Shown here: piece after piece, positions 47,744 to 56,473 of the stretch
Layout of the letters: every line of letters begins with the position of its first letter
Position numbering within the stretch: the stretch's first letter is position 1
DNA from: [Mycobacterium] zoologicum
Lineage (GTDB): Bacteria > Actinomycetota > Actinomycetes > Mycobacteriales > Mycobacteriaceae
Direction: 5' to 3'
NCBI RefSeq assembly: GCF_020172665.1
Contig: NZ_CP083985.1
Coordinates: 1,460,891 to 1,517,897, forward strand
Length of the DNA: 57,007 nt
The notes under the pieces: model-generated
Seen by the model: only the letters and a program-made list of their open reading frames with translations
What the model was told of the DNA's origin: nothing
Database searches by the model: none
Program-made: the position numbers and the translations under genes

Positions 47744-48133
47744 ATGGCAATCGTGGGTGTCGGGATCGACCTGGTGTCGATCCCCGACTTCGCCGAGCAG
47801 GTCGACCAGCCGGGCACGGTGTTCGCCGAGACGTTCACGCCCGGTGAGCGCCGGGACGCCTCCGACAAGAGTTCGTCGGCGGCCCGGCACCTGGCGGCCC
47901 GCTGGGCGGCCAAGGAGGCGGTGATCAAAGCCTGGTCGGGATCGCGCTTCGCGCAGAAACCGGTGCTGCCGGAGGCGATTCACCGCGACATCGAGGTGGT
48001 CACCGACATGTGGGGCCGGCCCAAGGTGCGGCTCTCCGGTGAGATCGGCCGGCACCTGGCCGAGGTGACCATCCACGTGTCGCTGACCCACGAGGCCGAC
48101 ACTGCCGCCGCCGTCGCCATCCTGGAGACGTAA
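47744..48133 (+). CDS. acpS: Holo-[acyl-carrier-protein] synthase AcpS
   Basis: 129-aa phosphopantetheinyl transferase that activates the acyl carrier domain of Fas (and AcpM). Motifs: VGIDLVSIPDFAEQ with the metal-binding Asp, and RWAAKEAVIKAWSG with the catalytic Glu and Lys. It lies 9 bp after fas, so the enzyme and its activator are co-expressed, as in M. tuberculosis Rv2524c-Rv2523c. Confidence 0.96.
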   Translation: MAIVGVGIDLVSIPDFAEQVDQPGTVFAETFTPGERRDASDKSSSAARHLAARWAAKEAVIKAWSGSRFAQKPVLPEAIHRDIEVVTDMWGRPKVRLSGEIGRHLAEVTIHVSLTHEADTAAAVAILET

Positions 48134-48141
48134 ATCCTCCG

Positions 48142-48200
48142 CGAGCGTGCACAAGTGTCCGGCAAAATCCCAGGTGAGGGCGCACCTAGGTGCACGCTCG
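48142..48200. repeat. Compound inverted-repeat element after acpS
   Basis: 11-bp perfect arms CGAGCGTGCAC (48142-48152) and GTGCACGCTCG (48190-48200) enclose a small inner hairpin AGGTG-N6-CACCT (48172-48187). The architecture matches the element at 34631-34692: an outer stem containing a GTGMA/TKCAC-type motif. It may terminate the fas-acpS transcript. Confidence 0.75.
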
Positions 48201-48219
48201 GCGGGAAGGGGTGTGACGC

Positions 48220-49551
48220 GTGAGCGATCTGGTGCAGCGAGTCCGTGACGTGCTGCCGTCGGTGCGCGCCGACCTGGAAGACCTGGTGCGTATCGAATCG
48301 GTGTGGGCCGACCCGGCACGCCGGCCCGAGGTGCACCGCAGCGCGCAGCTGACCGCAGACCTGCTGAGCCAGGCGGGATTTCCCGAGGTGCGCATCGTTG
48401 CCGAAGGCGGCGCCCCGGCGGTGATCGCGCACTATCCAGCGCCCGAAGGCGCGCCGACGGTACTGCTCTATGCCCACCACGACGTGCAGCCCGAGGGCGA
48501 CGCGAGCCAGTGGACCTCGCCGCCGTTCGAACCGACCGAACGCGACGGGCGGCTCTACGGCCGCGGCACCGCCGACGACAAAGCCGGTATCGCAACACAT
48601 CTGGCGGCCTTCCGGGCCCACGGCGGCCGGCCTCCGGTCGGGGTGACGGTCTTCGTCGAGGGTGAGGAGGAGTCCGGCTCACCGTCGCTGGGTGCGCTGC
48701 TGGCCGCGCATCGCGACGCCCTGAGCGCGGATGTGATCGTGATCGCCGACTCCGACAACTGGAGCACCGAGGTCCCGGCACTGACGGTGTCACTGCGCGG
48801 TCTGGCCGACTGTGTGGTGGAAGTCGCCACCTTGGACCACGGCCTGCACTCCGGACTGTGGGGCGGTGTGGTGCCCGATGCGCTGAGCGTGCTGGTGCGG
48901 TTGCTGGCGAGTCTGCACGACGACGACGGCAACGTCGCGGTCACCGGACTTCACGAAAGCACTGCGGCCCCAATCGATTACCCGCCGGGTCGGGTGCGTG
49001 CCGACACCGGGCTGCTGGACGGGGTGGCCGAGATCGGATCCGATTCGGTGCCGCAGCGGATGTGGGCGAAGCCGGCGATCACCGTCATCGGCATCGACAC
49101 GACCAGCATCGCGGCGTCGTCGAACACGCTGATCCCACGTGCCCGGGCCAAGATCAGCCTGCGGGTGGCTCCCGGCGGGGATGCCGCCCAGCATCTGCGG
49201 GCGCTGACATCCCATCTGGAACAGCATGTCCCGTGGGGCGCGCACATCACTGTTACTCCGGGAGATGTCGGCCAGCCCTATGCGATCGATGCGACCGGCC
49301 CGGTGTATGACGCGGCCAGGGCGGCGTTCACCCAGGCGTGGGGCGTCGCACCGATCGACATGGGCATGGGCGGATCGATCCCGTTCATCGCCGAGTTCGC
49401 CGCCGCCTATCCGCAGGCGACCATCCTGGTCACCGGGGTGGAAGACCCTGGGACGCAAGCGCACAGCATCAACGAGAGCCTGCACCTGGGGGTGCTGGAA
49501 CGCGCCGCTACCGCCGAGGCGTTGTTGCTGGCGAAGCTGGGCGACAGCTGA
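48220..49551 (+). CDS. M20 family zinc dipeptidase (Rv2522c-like)
   Basis: 443-aa di-zinc peptidase. Metal and catalytic motifs are intact: LLYAHHDVQPEGD (His, Asp), GRGTADDKAGI (bridging Asp), VEGEEESGSPSL (catalytic Glu and metal Glu), IADSDNW and the C-terminal GVEDPGTQAHSINE (His). A dimerisation insert occupies the middle. Probable cytosolic dipeptidase or amidohydrolase with unknown substrate. GTG 48220 has a GAAGGGG about 10 nt upstream. Confidence 0.92.
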   Translation: MSDLVQRVRDVLPSVRADLEDLVRIESVWADPARRPEVHRSAQLTADLLSQAGFPEVRIVAEGGAPAVIAHYPAPEGAPTVLLYAHHDVQPEGDASQWTSPPFEPTERDGRLYGRGTADDKAGIATHLAAFRAHGGRPPVGVTVFVEGEEESGSPSLGALLAAHRDALSADVIVIADSDNWSTEVPALTVSLRGLADCVVEVATLDHGLHSGLWGGVVPDALSVLVRLLASLHDDDGNVAVTGLHESTAAPIDYPPGRVRADTGLLDGVAEIGSDSVPQRMWAKPAITVIGIDTTSIAASSNTLIPRARAKISLRVAPGGDAAQHLRALTSHLEQHVPWGAHITVTPGDVGQPYAIDATGPVYDAARAAFTQAWGVAPIDMGMGGSIPFIAEFAAAYPQATILVTGVEDPGTQAHSINESLHLGVLERAATAEALLLAKLGDS

Positions 49552-49610
49552 TCGGCGATACCCGGCCGGCGGCGGTGGTCCCACAACGGCGCCTTGTGCT
49601 TTGATGGGCC

Positions 49611-50555
49611 ATGGCGCTCAGCTCCCGCATGCCTGAATTGTCCGCGTTCGAGGTATTACTGGCTGTGGCCAAAACGGGCAGTATCGGTGCGGCGGGCAGA
49701 GCGCTGGGGCTGACGCAGCAGGCGGTCTCGGCGCGGCTGGCGGCGATGGAAGCTCAGACCGGCGTGCAGCTTGCCATCCGCACGGCCCGGGGTTCGCGGT
49801 TGACTGCGGCAGGGGCGGTCGTGGCGGAGTGGGCAGATCAGCTACTGGACGTCGCCGGGCACGTCGATGCCGGACTGGCTTCGTTGCGTAACGAAAGCCG
49901 CAAACGAATGAAGGTGGTTGCGAGCCTGACGATCGCCGAACAGCTGATGCCGCGATGGCTGGTGTCCCTGCAGACCGCGACCACCCGTGCCGGCCGCGAG
50001 GCTCCGGAGGTCATCCTGACCGCCACCAACAGTGAGCACGCGGTCTCCAGTGTCCAAGACGGATCTGCGGACTTGGGTTTCATCGAAAGTCCGGGGGTAC
50101 TGACCGGGATACGAAGCCGTGTTGTCGCCCACGACGAGCTGGTGGTGATCGTTCCACCCGATCACAAATGGGTTCGCCGCTCAAAGGGCGTGAGCGCATT
50201 GGAACTGAGCCGGACACCGTTGGTCGTACGTGAAGTCGGCTCGGGAACGCGCGATTCGCTGACGACGGCATTGCGTGCCGTGCTGGGCGAGGGCGTCGAA
50301 CAAGCGAGCCCGGTGCTGGAATTGGCGTCTGCGGTGGCCGTGCGGGGCGCGGTGCTGGTCGGAGCGGGGCCGGCGGTGATGAGCCGGTTGGCCGTCGCCG
50401 ATGATCTCGCCGTCGGACGGCTTCGCCGCATCGACGTGCCGGAGCTTGATCTGCACCGCGATCTGAGGGCGATCTGGATGGGCGGGCGTACACCACCGGC
50501 CGGCGCGGTCCGCGATCTGCTGAGTCACATCGGCGGCACCGCCACAGCACGGTGA
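49611..50555 (+). CDS. LysR-family transcriptional regulator
   Basis: 314-aa regulator. The N-terminal winged helix-turn-helix is LSAFEVLLAVAKTGSIGAAG, then RALGLTQQAVSARLAAME. Residues about 95-300 form a periplasmic-binding-like effector domain (VASLTIAEQLMPRWLVSL). It converges on the FAD oxidoreductase with a 7-bp gap, so it does not show the usual divergent LysR target arrangement. ATG 49611 was kept; an ATG seven codons later is also possible. The ligand is unknown. Confidence 0.88.
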   Translation: MALSSRMPELSAFEVLLAVAKTGSIGAAGRALGLTQQAVSARLAAMEAQTGVQLAIRTARGSRLTAAGAVVAEWADQLLDVAGHVDAGLASLRNESRKRMKVVASLTIAEQLMPRWLVSLQTATTRAGREAPEVILTATNSEHAVSSVQDGSADLGFIESPGVLTGIRSRVVAHDELVVIVPPDHKWVRRSKGVSALELSRTPLVVREVGSGTRDSLTTALRAVLGEGVEQASPVLELASAVAVRGAVLVGAGPAVMSRLAVADDLAVGRLRRIDVPELDLHRDLRAIWMGGRTPPAGAVRDLLSHIGGTATAR

Positions 50556-50562
50556 CCGGGCG

Positions 50563-51600
50563 CTATGCGCCGTAACGCAGCCACAGGGGTAGGGCCGATT
50601 CCAACCGCTGCATGAACTTGGCCAGTCCGACCCGGTACTCGCCCGCTCCGGACGGATCGGTGCAGTACTCCGGAAACGCGATACCCACCCCGAACAATCC
50701 AGGTGCCAGAATCCCGGTCGACGGGTCGTAGTCCAGCGTCCCCCACTGCGGCGTCGCGGGCATCAGCCTGCGCGCGAACCCGACGGTGTAGACAGCGTGA
50801 GTGCAGGCCCGGAGCTGCTCGGAGAACTCCGGGCTGTTCACCGAGTACCTGTCCAGGCGCTCGGGAAGGGTCCCGTCGATGTTCTCCCGGGCCCATTGAG
50901 CGGCTTGGCCTTTCAGGCCGGTGTCATCGAACTGAATCCAATCATCAAAGTACACGGCGTATCTCGTCGGGCTTCGGTAGAAATTGACCACCTTCGGTGC
51001 CGGTGTGGCCAGCAGGTTGGGCAGCGCCACCATGGTCGAGTGCGACGAGCCGAACACCGCGATCGTGGCCCCGTCCAAGGACAGCTGTTCGAGCTTCTGC
51101 GGGTCCAGAGCGACCTCGATCGGAATCTCCTCCAGGTGGGGATAGTGCAATTTCTTGGGGGTGGAACCGACGGCCAGGATCACATTCTTCGCCGTGATCA
51201 CACCGGTCTCGGTGCGCACGGTCCACTCCCGGTTGTGCAGCGAGAGTTCGGTCGCGAGCCCCCTGACCGGTGTGATCTGTTCGCACAGGTGTTGTGAGAT
51301 CCACACCAGGGGTTCGGCGACGATGCCGAGCCGACATGTCTGCTGCGGGTCGAGGGTGTTCAGCTCGAACGGGGGAGCTTGCGCGAACCGGAACGACGGT
51401 GAGGCGTTCAGGTATTCACCGAACAGCGACACCTGGGTGTTGCCGGGCACGGCGTGCCATTTCGTACCGAAATCGCCGGCGGCGAAGTCGGGGTCGACCC
51501 AGGCGATCGCCTCCCCGACGACACCGTGGTCGAGCAACTTGCCCACCGCGGCGATCCCCGCGGGACCGGCTCCGATCACTGCCCAGTCATATTCGGACAT
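50563..51600 (-). CDS. FAD/NAD(P)-dependent oxidoreductase
   Basis: 345-aa two-dinucleotide-binding flavoprotein. FAD motif AVIGAGPAGIAA is at the N-terminus and a second Rossmann motif, IAVFGSSHSTMVALPNLL, is mid-protein for NAD(P)H. The C-terminus has GVGIAFPEY. It resembles pyridine-nucleotide oxidoreductases and lysine/ornithine N-monooxygenase-like proteins, but the substrate cannot be given. ATG 51600 has GGAAGG upstream. A CTTGTG/CACAAG inverted pair (51696-51717) lies further upstream. The gene is not part of the M. tuberculosis Rv2522c-bcp order. Confidence 0.82.
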   Translation of the reverse strand: MSEYDWAVIGAGPAGIAAVGKLLDHGVVGEAIAWVDPDFAAGDFGTKWHAVPGNTQVSLFGEYLNASPSFRFAQAPPFELNTLDPQQTCRLGIVAEPLVWISQHLCEQITPVRGLATELSLHNREWTVRTETGVITAKNVILAVGSTPKKLHYPHLEEIPIEVALDPQKLEQLSLDGATIAVFGSSHSTMVALPNLLATPAPKVVNFYRSPTRYAVYFDDWIQFDDTGLKGQAAQWARENIDGTLPERLDRYSVNSPEFSEQLRACTHAVYTVGFARRLMPATPQWGTLDYDPSTGILAPGLFGVGIAFPEYCTDPSGAGEYRVGLAKFMQRLESALPLWLRYGA

Positions 51601-51793
51601 TGCCCTGCCTTCCACGGCTCGTTCGGTTGGAGCTGAGGTGACAGTCCGACCGTTGGGCACAATGTTTCGCCTTCGAGCAGTCCGCGGCTAGGGGTCTTGT
51701 GCTTGTCAGTCCACAAGGCGATGTTGTGTGAGATCAGCCGCCCTTACCTCAAAGACGGCCGACGGCCCACTGACCCAACAGGGCAACGAAGCG

Positions 51794-52267
51794 TCAGACG
51801 TCCAGATCGCGCCGCAGCTTGGCCACATGCCCGGTGGCCCGCACGTTGTACTGAGCCTCGGCGATCTTGCCCTGCTCGTCGACGACGAACGTCGAGCGGA
51901 TCACGCCCTGCACCTTCTTGCCGTACATCATCTTCTCGCCGTAGGCGCCCCAGGCCGCCAAAACCGTGCGGTCCGGGTCGGACAGCAGCGGGAAGGTCAG
52001 ACCTTCGGCGTCGCGGAACTTGGCCAGCTTGGCCGGCTTGTCGGGGGAGATGCCCACGACGTCGAGTCCGGCGTCGTTGAACTCGCGCAGGTTGTCCCGG
52101 AAGTCGCAGGCCTGCTTGGTGCAGCCGGGGGTGGACGCCGCCGGGTAGAAGTAGACGACGACCCGCCGCCCCCGGTAATCGGCCAGTGACACGGTGTTGC
52201 CGTCGGCGTCGGGAAGGCTGAACGCGGGCGCTTTGTCGCCCGTCGTCAGGCGTGCGGTGTCGGTCAA
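51794..52267 (-). CDS. bcp: Thioredoxin-dependent peroxiredoxin Bcp/PrxQ
   Basis: 157-aa peroxiredoxin that reduces hydrogen and organic peroxides. The peroxidatic Cys and resolving Cys are in TPGCTKQACDFRD (CxxxxC, PrxQ type). The N-terminal APAFSLPDADGNTVSLADY and the central VVYFYPAAS match. Length equals Rv2521. The start is TTG 52267 with AAAGGGG 7-8 nt upstream. It is divergent from the DUF3618 gene. Confidence 0.95.
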   Translation of the reverse strand: MTDTARLTTGDKAPAFSLPDADGNTVSLADYRGRRVVVYFYPAASTPGCTKQACDFRDNLREFNDAGLDVVGISPDKPAKLAKFRDAEGLTFPLLSDPDRTVLAAWGAYGEKMMYGKKVQGVIRSTFVVDEQGKIAEAQYNVRATGHVAKLRRDLDV

Positions 52268-52316
52268 CGACTGCCCCTTTCTGCTCGCCGGAGGGTGCGA
52301 ATCACCCCGGCTGCTC

Positions 52317-52322
52317 TAGGGT
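52317..52322 (+). promoter_or_regulatory. -10 hexamer for DUF3618 gene
   Basis: TAGGGT lies about 42 bp before the GTG at 52364; a GGAGG follows 6 nt before the start, so this transcript would have a leader. Confidence 0.4.
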
Positions 52323-52363
52323 AGTTCGACAAGGACAGACTCGGGCGGACAGGGAGGACGACA

Positions 52364-52591
52364 GTGGCGGAGCGCGATCCCGAACGGATCAAGAGGGACA
52401 TCGATCAGGCGCGCGAGCAGCTGGCGTCGACGGTGGACATTCTTGCGGAGCGGGCGAACCCCCGTCAGCTGGCCGACCGGGTCAAGGCTCGAGCCGTCGA
52501 GTTCGTCACGCAACCGGTGGTGCTGGTCTCGCTGGCCGGTGCAGGAGGCCTACTCGTCATCCTGGCGTTCCGCCGGGTCCGCCGCCGCTAA
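52364..52591 (+). CDS. DUF3618 small membrane protein (Rv2520c-like)
   Basis: 75-aa protein. The N-terminal half is an amphipathic helix (DPERIKRDIDQAREQLASTV, then DILAERANPRQLADRVKAR), typical of DUF3618. One C-terminal membrane helix (VVLVSLAGAGGLLVILAF) ends in RRVRRR. It is probably a peripheral/inner-membrane protein of unknown role. The GTG has a clear GGAGG 6 nt upstream. It has the same place beside bcp as Rv2520c. Confidence 0.9.
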   Translation: MAERDPERIKRDIDQAREQLASTVDILAERANPRQLADRVKARAVEFVTQPVVLVSLAGAGGLLVILAFRRVRRR

Positions 52592-52660
52592 CGGCGTCCC
52601 CGCGCAGTAGCGCGAAGATTGGCTCTGGCGCCGCGAAGCCGTCAGGACAAGGATGTTGCG

Positions 52661-54997
52661 GTGCACGCGCAACAACCACCGGCCCCCAGGCCGGACACCA
52701 TCGGCTACACGCTCAAACGGCTGCTGCTCGGCCGGCCGTTGGTCACCGGGCAGCTGCAGTCCCAGCGGCTGTCCAATCCCGTTGCCCTGGGCGTACTTTC
52801 ACCCGACGCCATCTCCTCGAATGCTTACGGTGTCGAAGAGATACTGATCGAGCTGCTGCCGTTCGCAGGCCTGGCCGCGTTCACCCTGCTGCTGCCGATC
52901 ACCGGCGTGGTGCTGTTGATCCTCGTGCTGGTGACGGCGTCGTATCGCCAGGTGGTGATGACATACACCCGCGCGGGTGGGTCCTACATCGTGGCGCGGG
53001 AGAACTTCGGCCCGCGCGCGGCACAGGTCGCGGCGGCGGCGCTGCTGATCGACTACGTGGTGACGGTGGCGGTGCAGTCCGCGGCCGGCACGGTGGCCGT
53101 CGTCTCGGCCATCCGCCCGCTGGGCCCCTACAGCCTGGAGATCACCGTGGCCGTGGTGATCGGGATGTGTTATGCGAACCTGCGCGGCGTCAGGGAGGCC
53201 GGTCGATCATTCGCGATCCCGACCTACTTCTTCGTGGTCATGCTCGGGCTGATGATCGTCACCGGTGTGGTGCGTGAGATCTTCTGGGGCCTAACGGTTT
53301 ACGACGCCGAGAACATCGCCGGAACCATACCGGTCCATCACAGCGACGGGCTGGTGATGGGGGCGACGATCCTGGTGGTGCTGCGGGCGTTCGCCAACGG
53401 TGGATCGTCGCTGACCGGTGTTGAGGCCATCTCCAACACCGTCAGCGTCTTCCACAAGCCGCAGGGCCGCAACGCCCGCCGAGTGCTCACCACGATGGCC
53501 TGCATCCTGGGGTTCCTGCTGGCCGGCGTCACCTACCTGGCGTTTCGTACGCACACCCCGCCCTATGCGGCCGGCTATCCCTCGGTGCTGTCCGAGGTGG
53601 CGCGGGCGGTGTTCGGCGGCGGGTGGCTGGGACAGATCCTCTACGTCCTGGTACAGGCCGCGACGGCGCTGATCCTGTTCACCGGGGCCAACACCAGCTT
53701 CAATGGATTCCCCATGCTGGCCAGCTTCGTCGCCGAAGACCGTTTTCTGCCCCGGCAGTTGACCAAGCGCGGTCATCGGCTGGTGTTCTCCAACGGGATC
53801 ATCACCCTGGCCGTGCTGGCGCTGGCACTGCTGGTGATAACCGGAGGTTCGGTCAACGCGCTGGTGCCGTTCTACGCCATCGGAGTGTTCACCGGGTTCG
53901 CGATGGCCGGCTACGGGATGACCAAACATCATGTGACACACCGGGAACCGGGCTGGCGCCGCAAATTCGCCATCAACCTCTCGGCAGCGGTGCTGTCCAC
54001 CGTCGTGGTGGGCATCTTCGCGGTGGCGAAGTTCACCGAGGGGGCGTGGCTGGTGGTGGTGATCTTCCCGCTGCTGGTTCTGGCCCTGATCCGCCTGAAC
54101 CGCGAATATCGCGCCGAAGCCGCGATTCTGGAGCGATTCCGCACCGACCGTCCCGACGTCATCAAGTACGCCCGGCACCGGGTGATGGTGTTCGTGCATT
54201 CGCTGGACCCGGCCGTCGTGGAGGCCCTGCGTTACGGCAGGGGCTTGCATGCCGATGATCTGACCGCCGTGCACCTGATGCTCGACGCAGCCCATGCCGC
54301 GGTGCTGCAACGGCGCTGGGACTACTACGGGCTGGACACCCCACTGCGGGTGGTGGACTGCCCGGATCGCCGGCTGACCCGCACGGCTCAACAACTGGTG
54401 GACGCCGCGCGCCGCGAATACCCCGACTCGCACGTGACTGTTCTGCTGCCCCGGCGCACCTACGCGCCGGTGCTGGGCCGGCTGCTGCACGACCGCACCG
54501 CCGACCGGATCGCCAAGGCGGTGAGCCTGATTCCCGACGCGGCGGCCACGATCGTGCCCTACGACGTGCAATCGCGGATCCGGCAGGCGTTCCCGGACCT
54601 GTTCGAGCAGCGGCTGGCCCGTGAGGTCGAGAAACTGCAGCAGTGGGTGGCCCGCAACGACCAGCAGGTGTTCGACCGCTACGAGCATCCGGTGCCACCG
54701 CCGGACGTCATCGCCGTGGACGGGCTGATCGCCGGGCACCTGGCCACCGTCGAGGGCCGGGTCAGTGAGGTCGACGACACGATCAGCCGCGGAAAGCCGG
54801 TGCGCGTGGTGGTGATCGGCGACGGCAGCGGTGAGCTGCGCGCCAGGTTCCACGCCGGGCGGGGTACCGACATCGCCCCCGGGGACATCGTCGCGCTCAC
54901 CGGCAAGGCCCGGCAGAGCGGCAACGAGCCGGTGTACATGGCTGATCCGAGCTATCGGATCGTCGACGTCACAGAAGAGCCGGAACCGGCCGAGTAG
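52661..54997 (+). CDS. KimA-like APC-superfamily potassium transporter with UspA-like and OB-fold tail
   Basis: 778-aa protein. Residues about 18-500 form an APC-fold transporter resembling B. subtilis KimA (KRLLLGRPL start). Residues corresponding to KimA potassium ligands appear conserved: Asp49 and Tyr56 in SPDAISSNAYG, and Asp131-Tyr132 in LLIDYVVTVAV. A UspA-like cytosolic domain follows (about 500-670, VMVFVHSLDPAVVEAL). The last ~85 residues (TVEGRVSEVDD, VVVIGDGSGELRARF, GDIVALTGKA) look like an OB-fold, which KimA lacks. GTG 52661 has AAGG about 9 nt upstream; TTG 52619 is an alternative. High-affinity K+ uptake is inferred. Confidence 0.82.
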   Translation: MHAQQPPAPRPDTIGYTLKRLLLGRPLVTGQLQSQRLSNPVALGVLSPDAISSNAYGVEEILIELLPFAGLAAFTLLLPITGVVLLILVLVTASYRQVVMTYTRAGGSYIVARENFGPRAAQVAAAALLIDYVVTVAVQSAAGTVAVVSAIRPLGPYSLEITVAVVIGMCYANLRGVREAGRSFAIPTYFFVVMLGLMIVTGVVREIFWGLTVYDAENIAGTIPVHHSDGLVMGATILVVLRAFANGGSSLTGVEAISNTVSVFHKPQGRNARRVLTTMACILGFLLAGVTYLAFRTHTPPYAAGYPSVLSEVARAVFGGGWLGQILYVLVQAATALILFTGANTSFNGFPMLASFVAEDRFLPRQLTKRGHRLVFSNGIITLAVLALALLVITGGSVNALVPFYAIGVFTGFAMAGYGMTKHHVTHREPGWRRKFAINLSAAVLSTVVVGIFAVAKFTEGAWLVVVIFPLLVLALIRLNREYRAEAAILERFRTDRPDVIKYARHRVMVFVHSLDPAVVEALRYGRGLHADDLTAVHLMLDAAHAAVLQRRWDYYGLDTPLRVVDCPDRRLTRTAQQLVDAARREYPDSHVTVLLPRRTYAPVLGRLLHDRTADRIAKAVSLIPDAAATIVPYDVQSRIRQAFPDLFEQRLAREVEKLQQWVARNDQQVFDRYEHPVPPPDVIAVDGLIAGHLATVEGRVSEVDDTISRGKPVRVVVIGDGSGELRARFHAGRGTDIAPGDIVALTGKARQSGNEPVYMADPSYRIVDVTEEPEPAE

Positions 54998-55017
54998 CGC
55001 ACGTCGTGCGGTGTGGG

Positions 55018-55090
<73 letters not shown>

Positions 55091-55193
55091 TGGGCGGTCA
55101 AGACCGCGAGAGAGACAATAACAGGCCCTGCGCCGCCGGGCGAAATCACCGGCGGCCGAACTCGCGACATAAGCGGTGCGACCTTTTACCCAC

Positions 55194-55199
55194 TAGACT
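55194..55199 (+). promoter_or_regulatory. -10 hexamer upstream of ldtB
   Basis: TAGACT about 41 bp before the ldtB ATG, giving a leader that contains the GGGAAG ribosome binding site. Confidence 0.4.
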
Positions 55200-55239
55200 G
55201 CCTGCGAGCAGTTTGAGCAGGTTATTAGGTGGGAAGAAC

Positions 55240-56466
55240 ATGACGCAGGTTGGTTCGACGCGCCGCCGGCGGGAGCGATTCCGGCTGGTGGCGTTGCTGG
55301 TGGTGCCGGCTGTGATGCTGGGGCTGAGCGCGTGCGGCAACAATGCCGATGCCGAAGCCGCCAAGATCATCACGGACAAGGGCACCCCTTTTGCCGACCT
55401 GCTGGTGCCCAAGCTCACCGCATCGGTCACCGACAAGGCTGTCGGTGTGGCGGTGGACACTCCGGTGACGGTGACCTCCGAGGACGGCGTGCTCGACTCG
55501 GTGACGATGGTCAACGAGAACGGCGCGGTCGTCGACGGCAAGCTCAGCGCCGACGGGCTGACGTGGTCGACGACCGAACCGCTCGGCTACAACAAGCGCT
55601 ATACGGTGACCGCGAAGTCACTCGGACTCGGCGGTGCGACCAGCCGTCAGATGACCTTCCAGACCCACTCGCCGCAGAACCTGACGATGCCCTACATCGT
55701 GCCGCGCGAGGGTGAGGTCGTCGGCGTCGGACAGCCGGTGATGATCAAGTTCGACGAGAACATCGCCGACCGTGCCGCGGCCGAGAAGGCCATCAAGATC
55801 ACCACCGAGCCGGAGGTGACGGGCGCGTTCTACTGGCTCAACAGTCGCGAGGTGCGCTGGCGGCCGCAGTCCTACTGGAAGCCCGGAACCACCGTGAACG
55901 TGGCGGTGAACACCTACGGGATCGACCTGGGCAACGGTGTGTACGGCCAGGACAACGCGGCCAGCCGCTTCGTGATCGGCGACGAGCTGATCGCCACCGT
56001 CGATGACGACACCAAATCCATGGTGGTACGCATCAATGGCGAGGTCGCCAAGACCATGCCGGTGTCGATGGGCAAGGAAAGCACCCCCACCAACAACGGC
56101 ACCTACATCGTCGGCGAACGGTTCGCCCACATCGTGATGGACTCATCGACCTACGGTGTTCCGGTCAACTCGCCCAACGGCTATCGCACCGACGTCGACT
56201 GGGCCACCCAGATCTCCTACAGCGGGATCTTCGTGCACTCGGCACCTTGGTCGGTGGGCGCCCAGGGCTACGCCAACACCAGCCACGGCTGCATCAACGT
56301 GAGCCCCAGCAACGCCCTGTGGTTCTACGACCACGTCAAGCGCGGCGACATCGTGCAGATCTCCAACACGATCGGGCCGCCACTGCCCGGGATCGAGGGC
56401 CTCGGTGACTGGAACGTCCCGTGGTCGCAGTGGCTGGCCGGCAACGCCAACGAACCAACGCGCTAG
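55240..56466 (+). CDS. ldtB: L,D-transpeptidase LdtB (LdtMt2-type) lipoprotein
   Basis: 408-aa enzyme forming 3-3 cross-links in peptidoglycan; length equals Rv2518c (LdtMt2). The N-terminus has a hydrophobic segment and lipobox LSAC. Two Ig-like domains follow (about 50-250), then the YkuD catalytic domain with [20 protein letters not shown] (split: [15 protein letters not shown]) and the active-site motif [13 protein letters not shown] 55240 has GGTGGGAAG just upstream. It is a beta-lactam-insensitive but carbapenem-sensitive class of enzyme. It converges on the M15-like gene with a 7-bp gap. Confidence 0.95.
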   Translation: MTQVGSTRRRRERFRLVALLVVPAVMLGLSACGNNADAEAAKIITDKGTPFADLLVPKLTASVTDKAVGVAVDTPVTVTSEDGVLDSVTMVNENGAVVDGKLSADGLTWSTTEPLGYNKRYTVTAKSLGLGGATSRQMTFQTHSPQNLTMPYIVPREGEVVGVGQPVMIKFDENIADRAAAEKAIKITTEPEVTGAFYWLNSREVRWRPQSYWKPGTTVNVAVNTYGIDLGNGVYGQDNAASRFVIGDELIATVDDDTKSMVVRINGEVAKTMPVSMGKESTPTNNGTYIVGERFAHIVMDSSTYGVPVNSPNGYRTDVDWATQISYSGIFVHSAPWSVGAQGYANTSHGCINVSPSNALWFYDHVKRGDIVQISNTIGPPLPGIEGLGDWNVPWSQWLAGNANEPTR

Positions 56467-56473
56467 TCGCGCA

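Noticed and set aside
51696..51717. CTTGTG/CACAAG inverted pair upstream of the FAD oxidoreductase
   Set aside because: Short arms, 10-nt spacer and about 100 bp from the start codon; kept only as a note, not as an operator.
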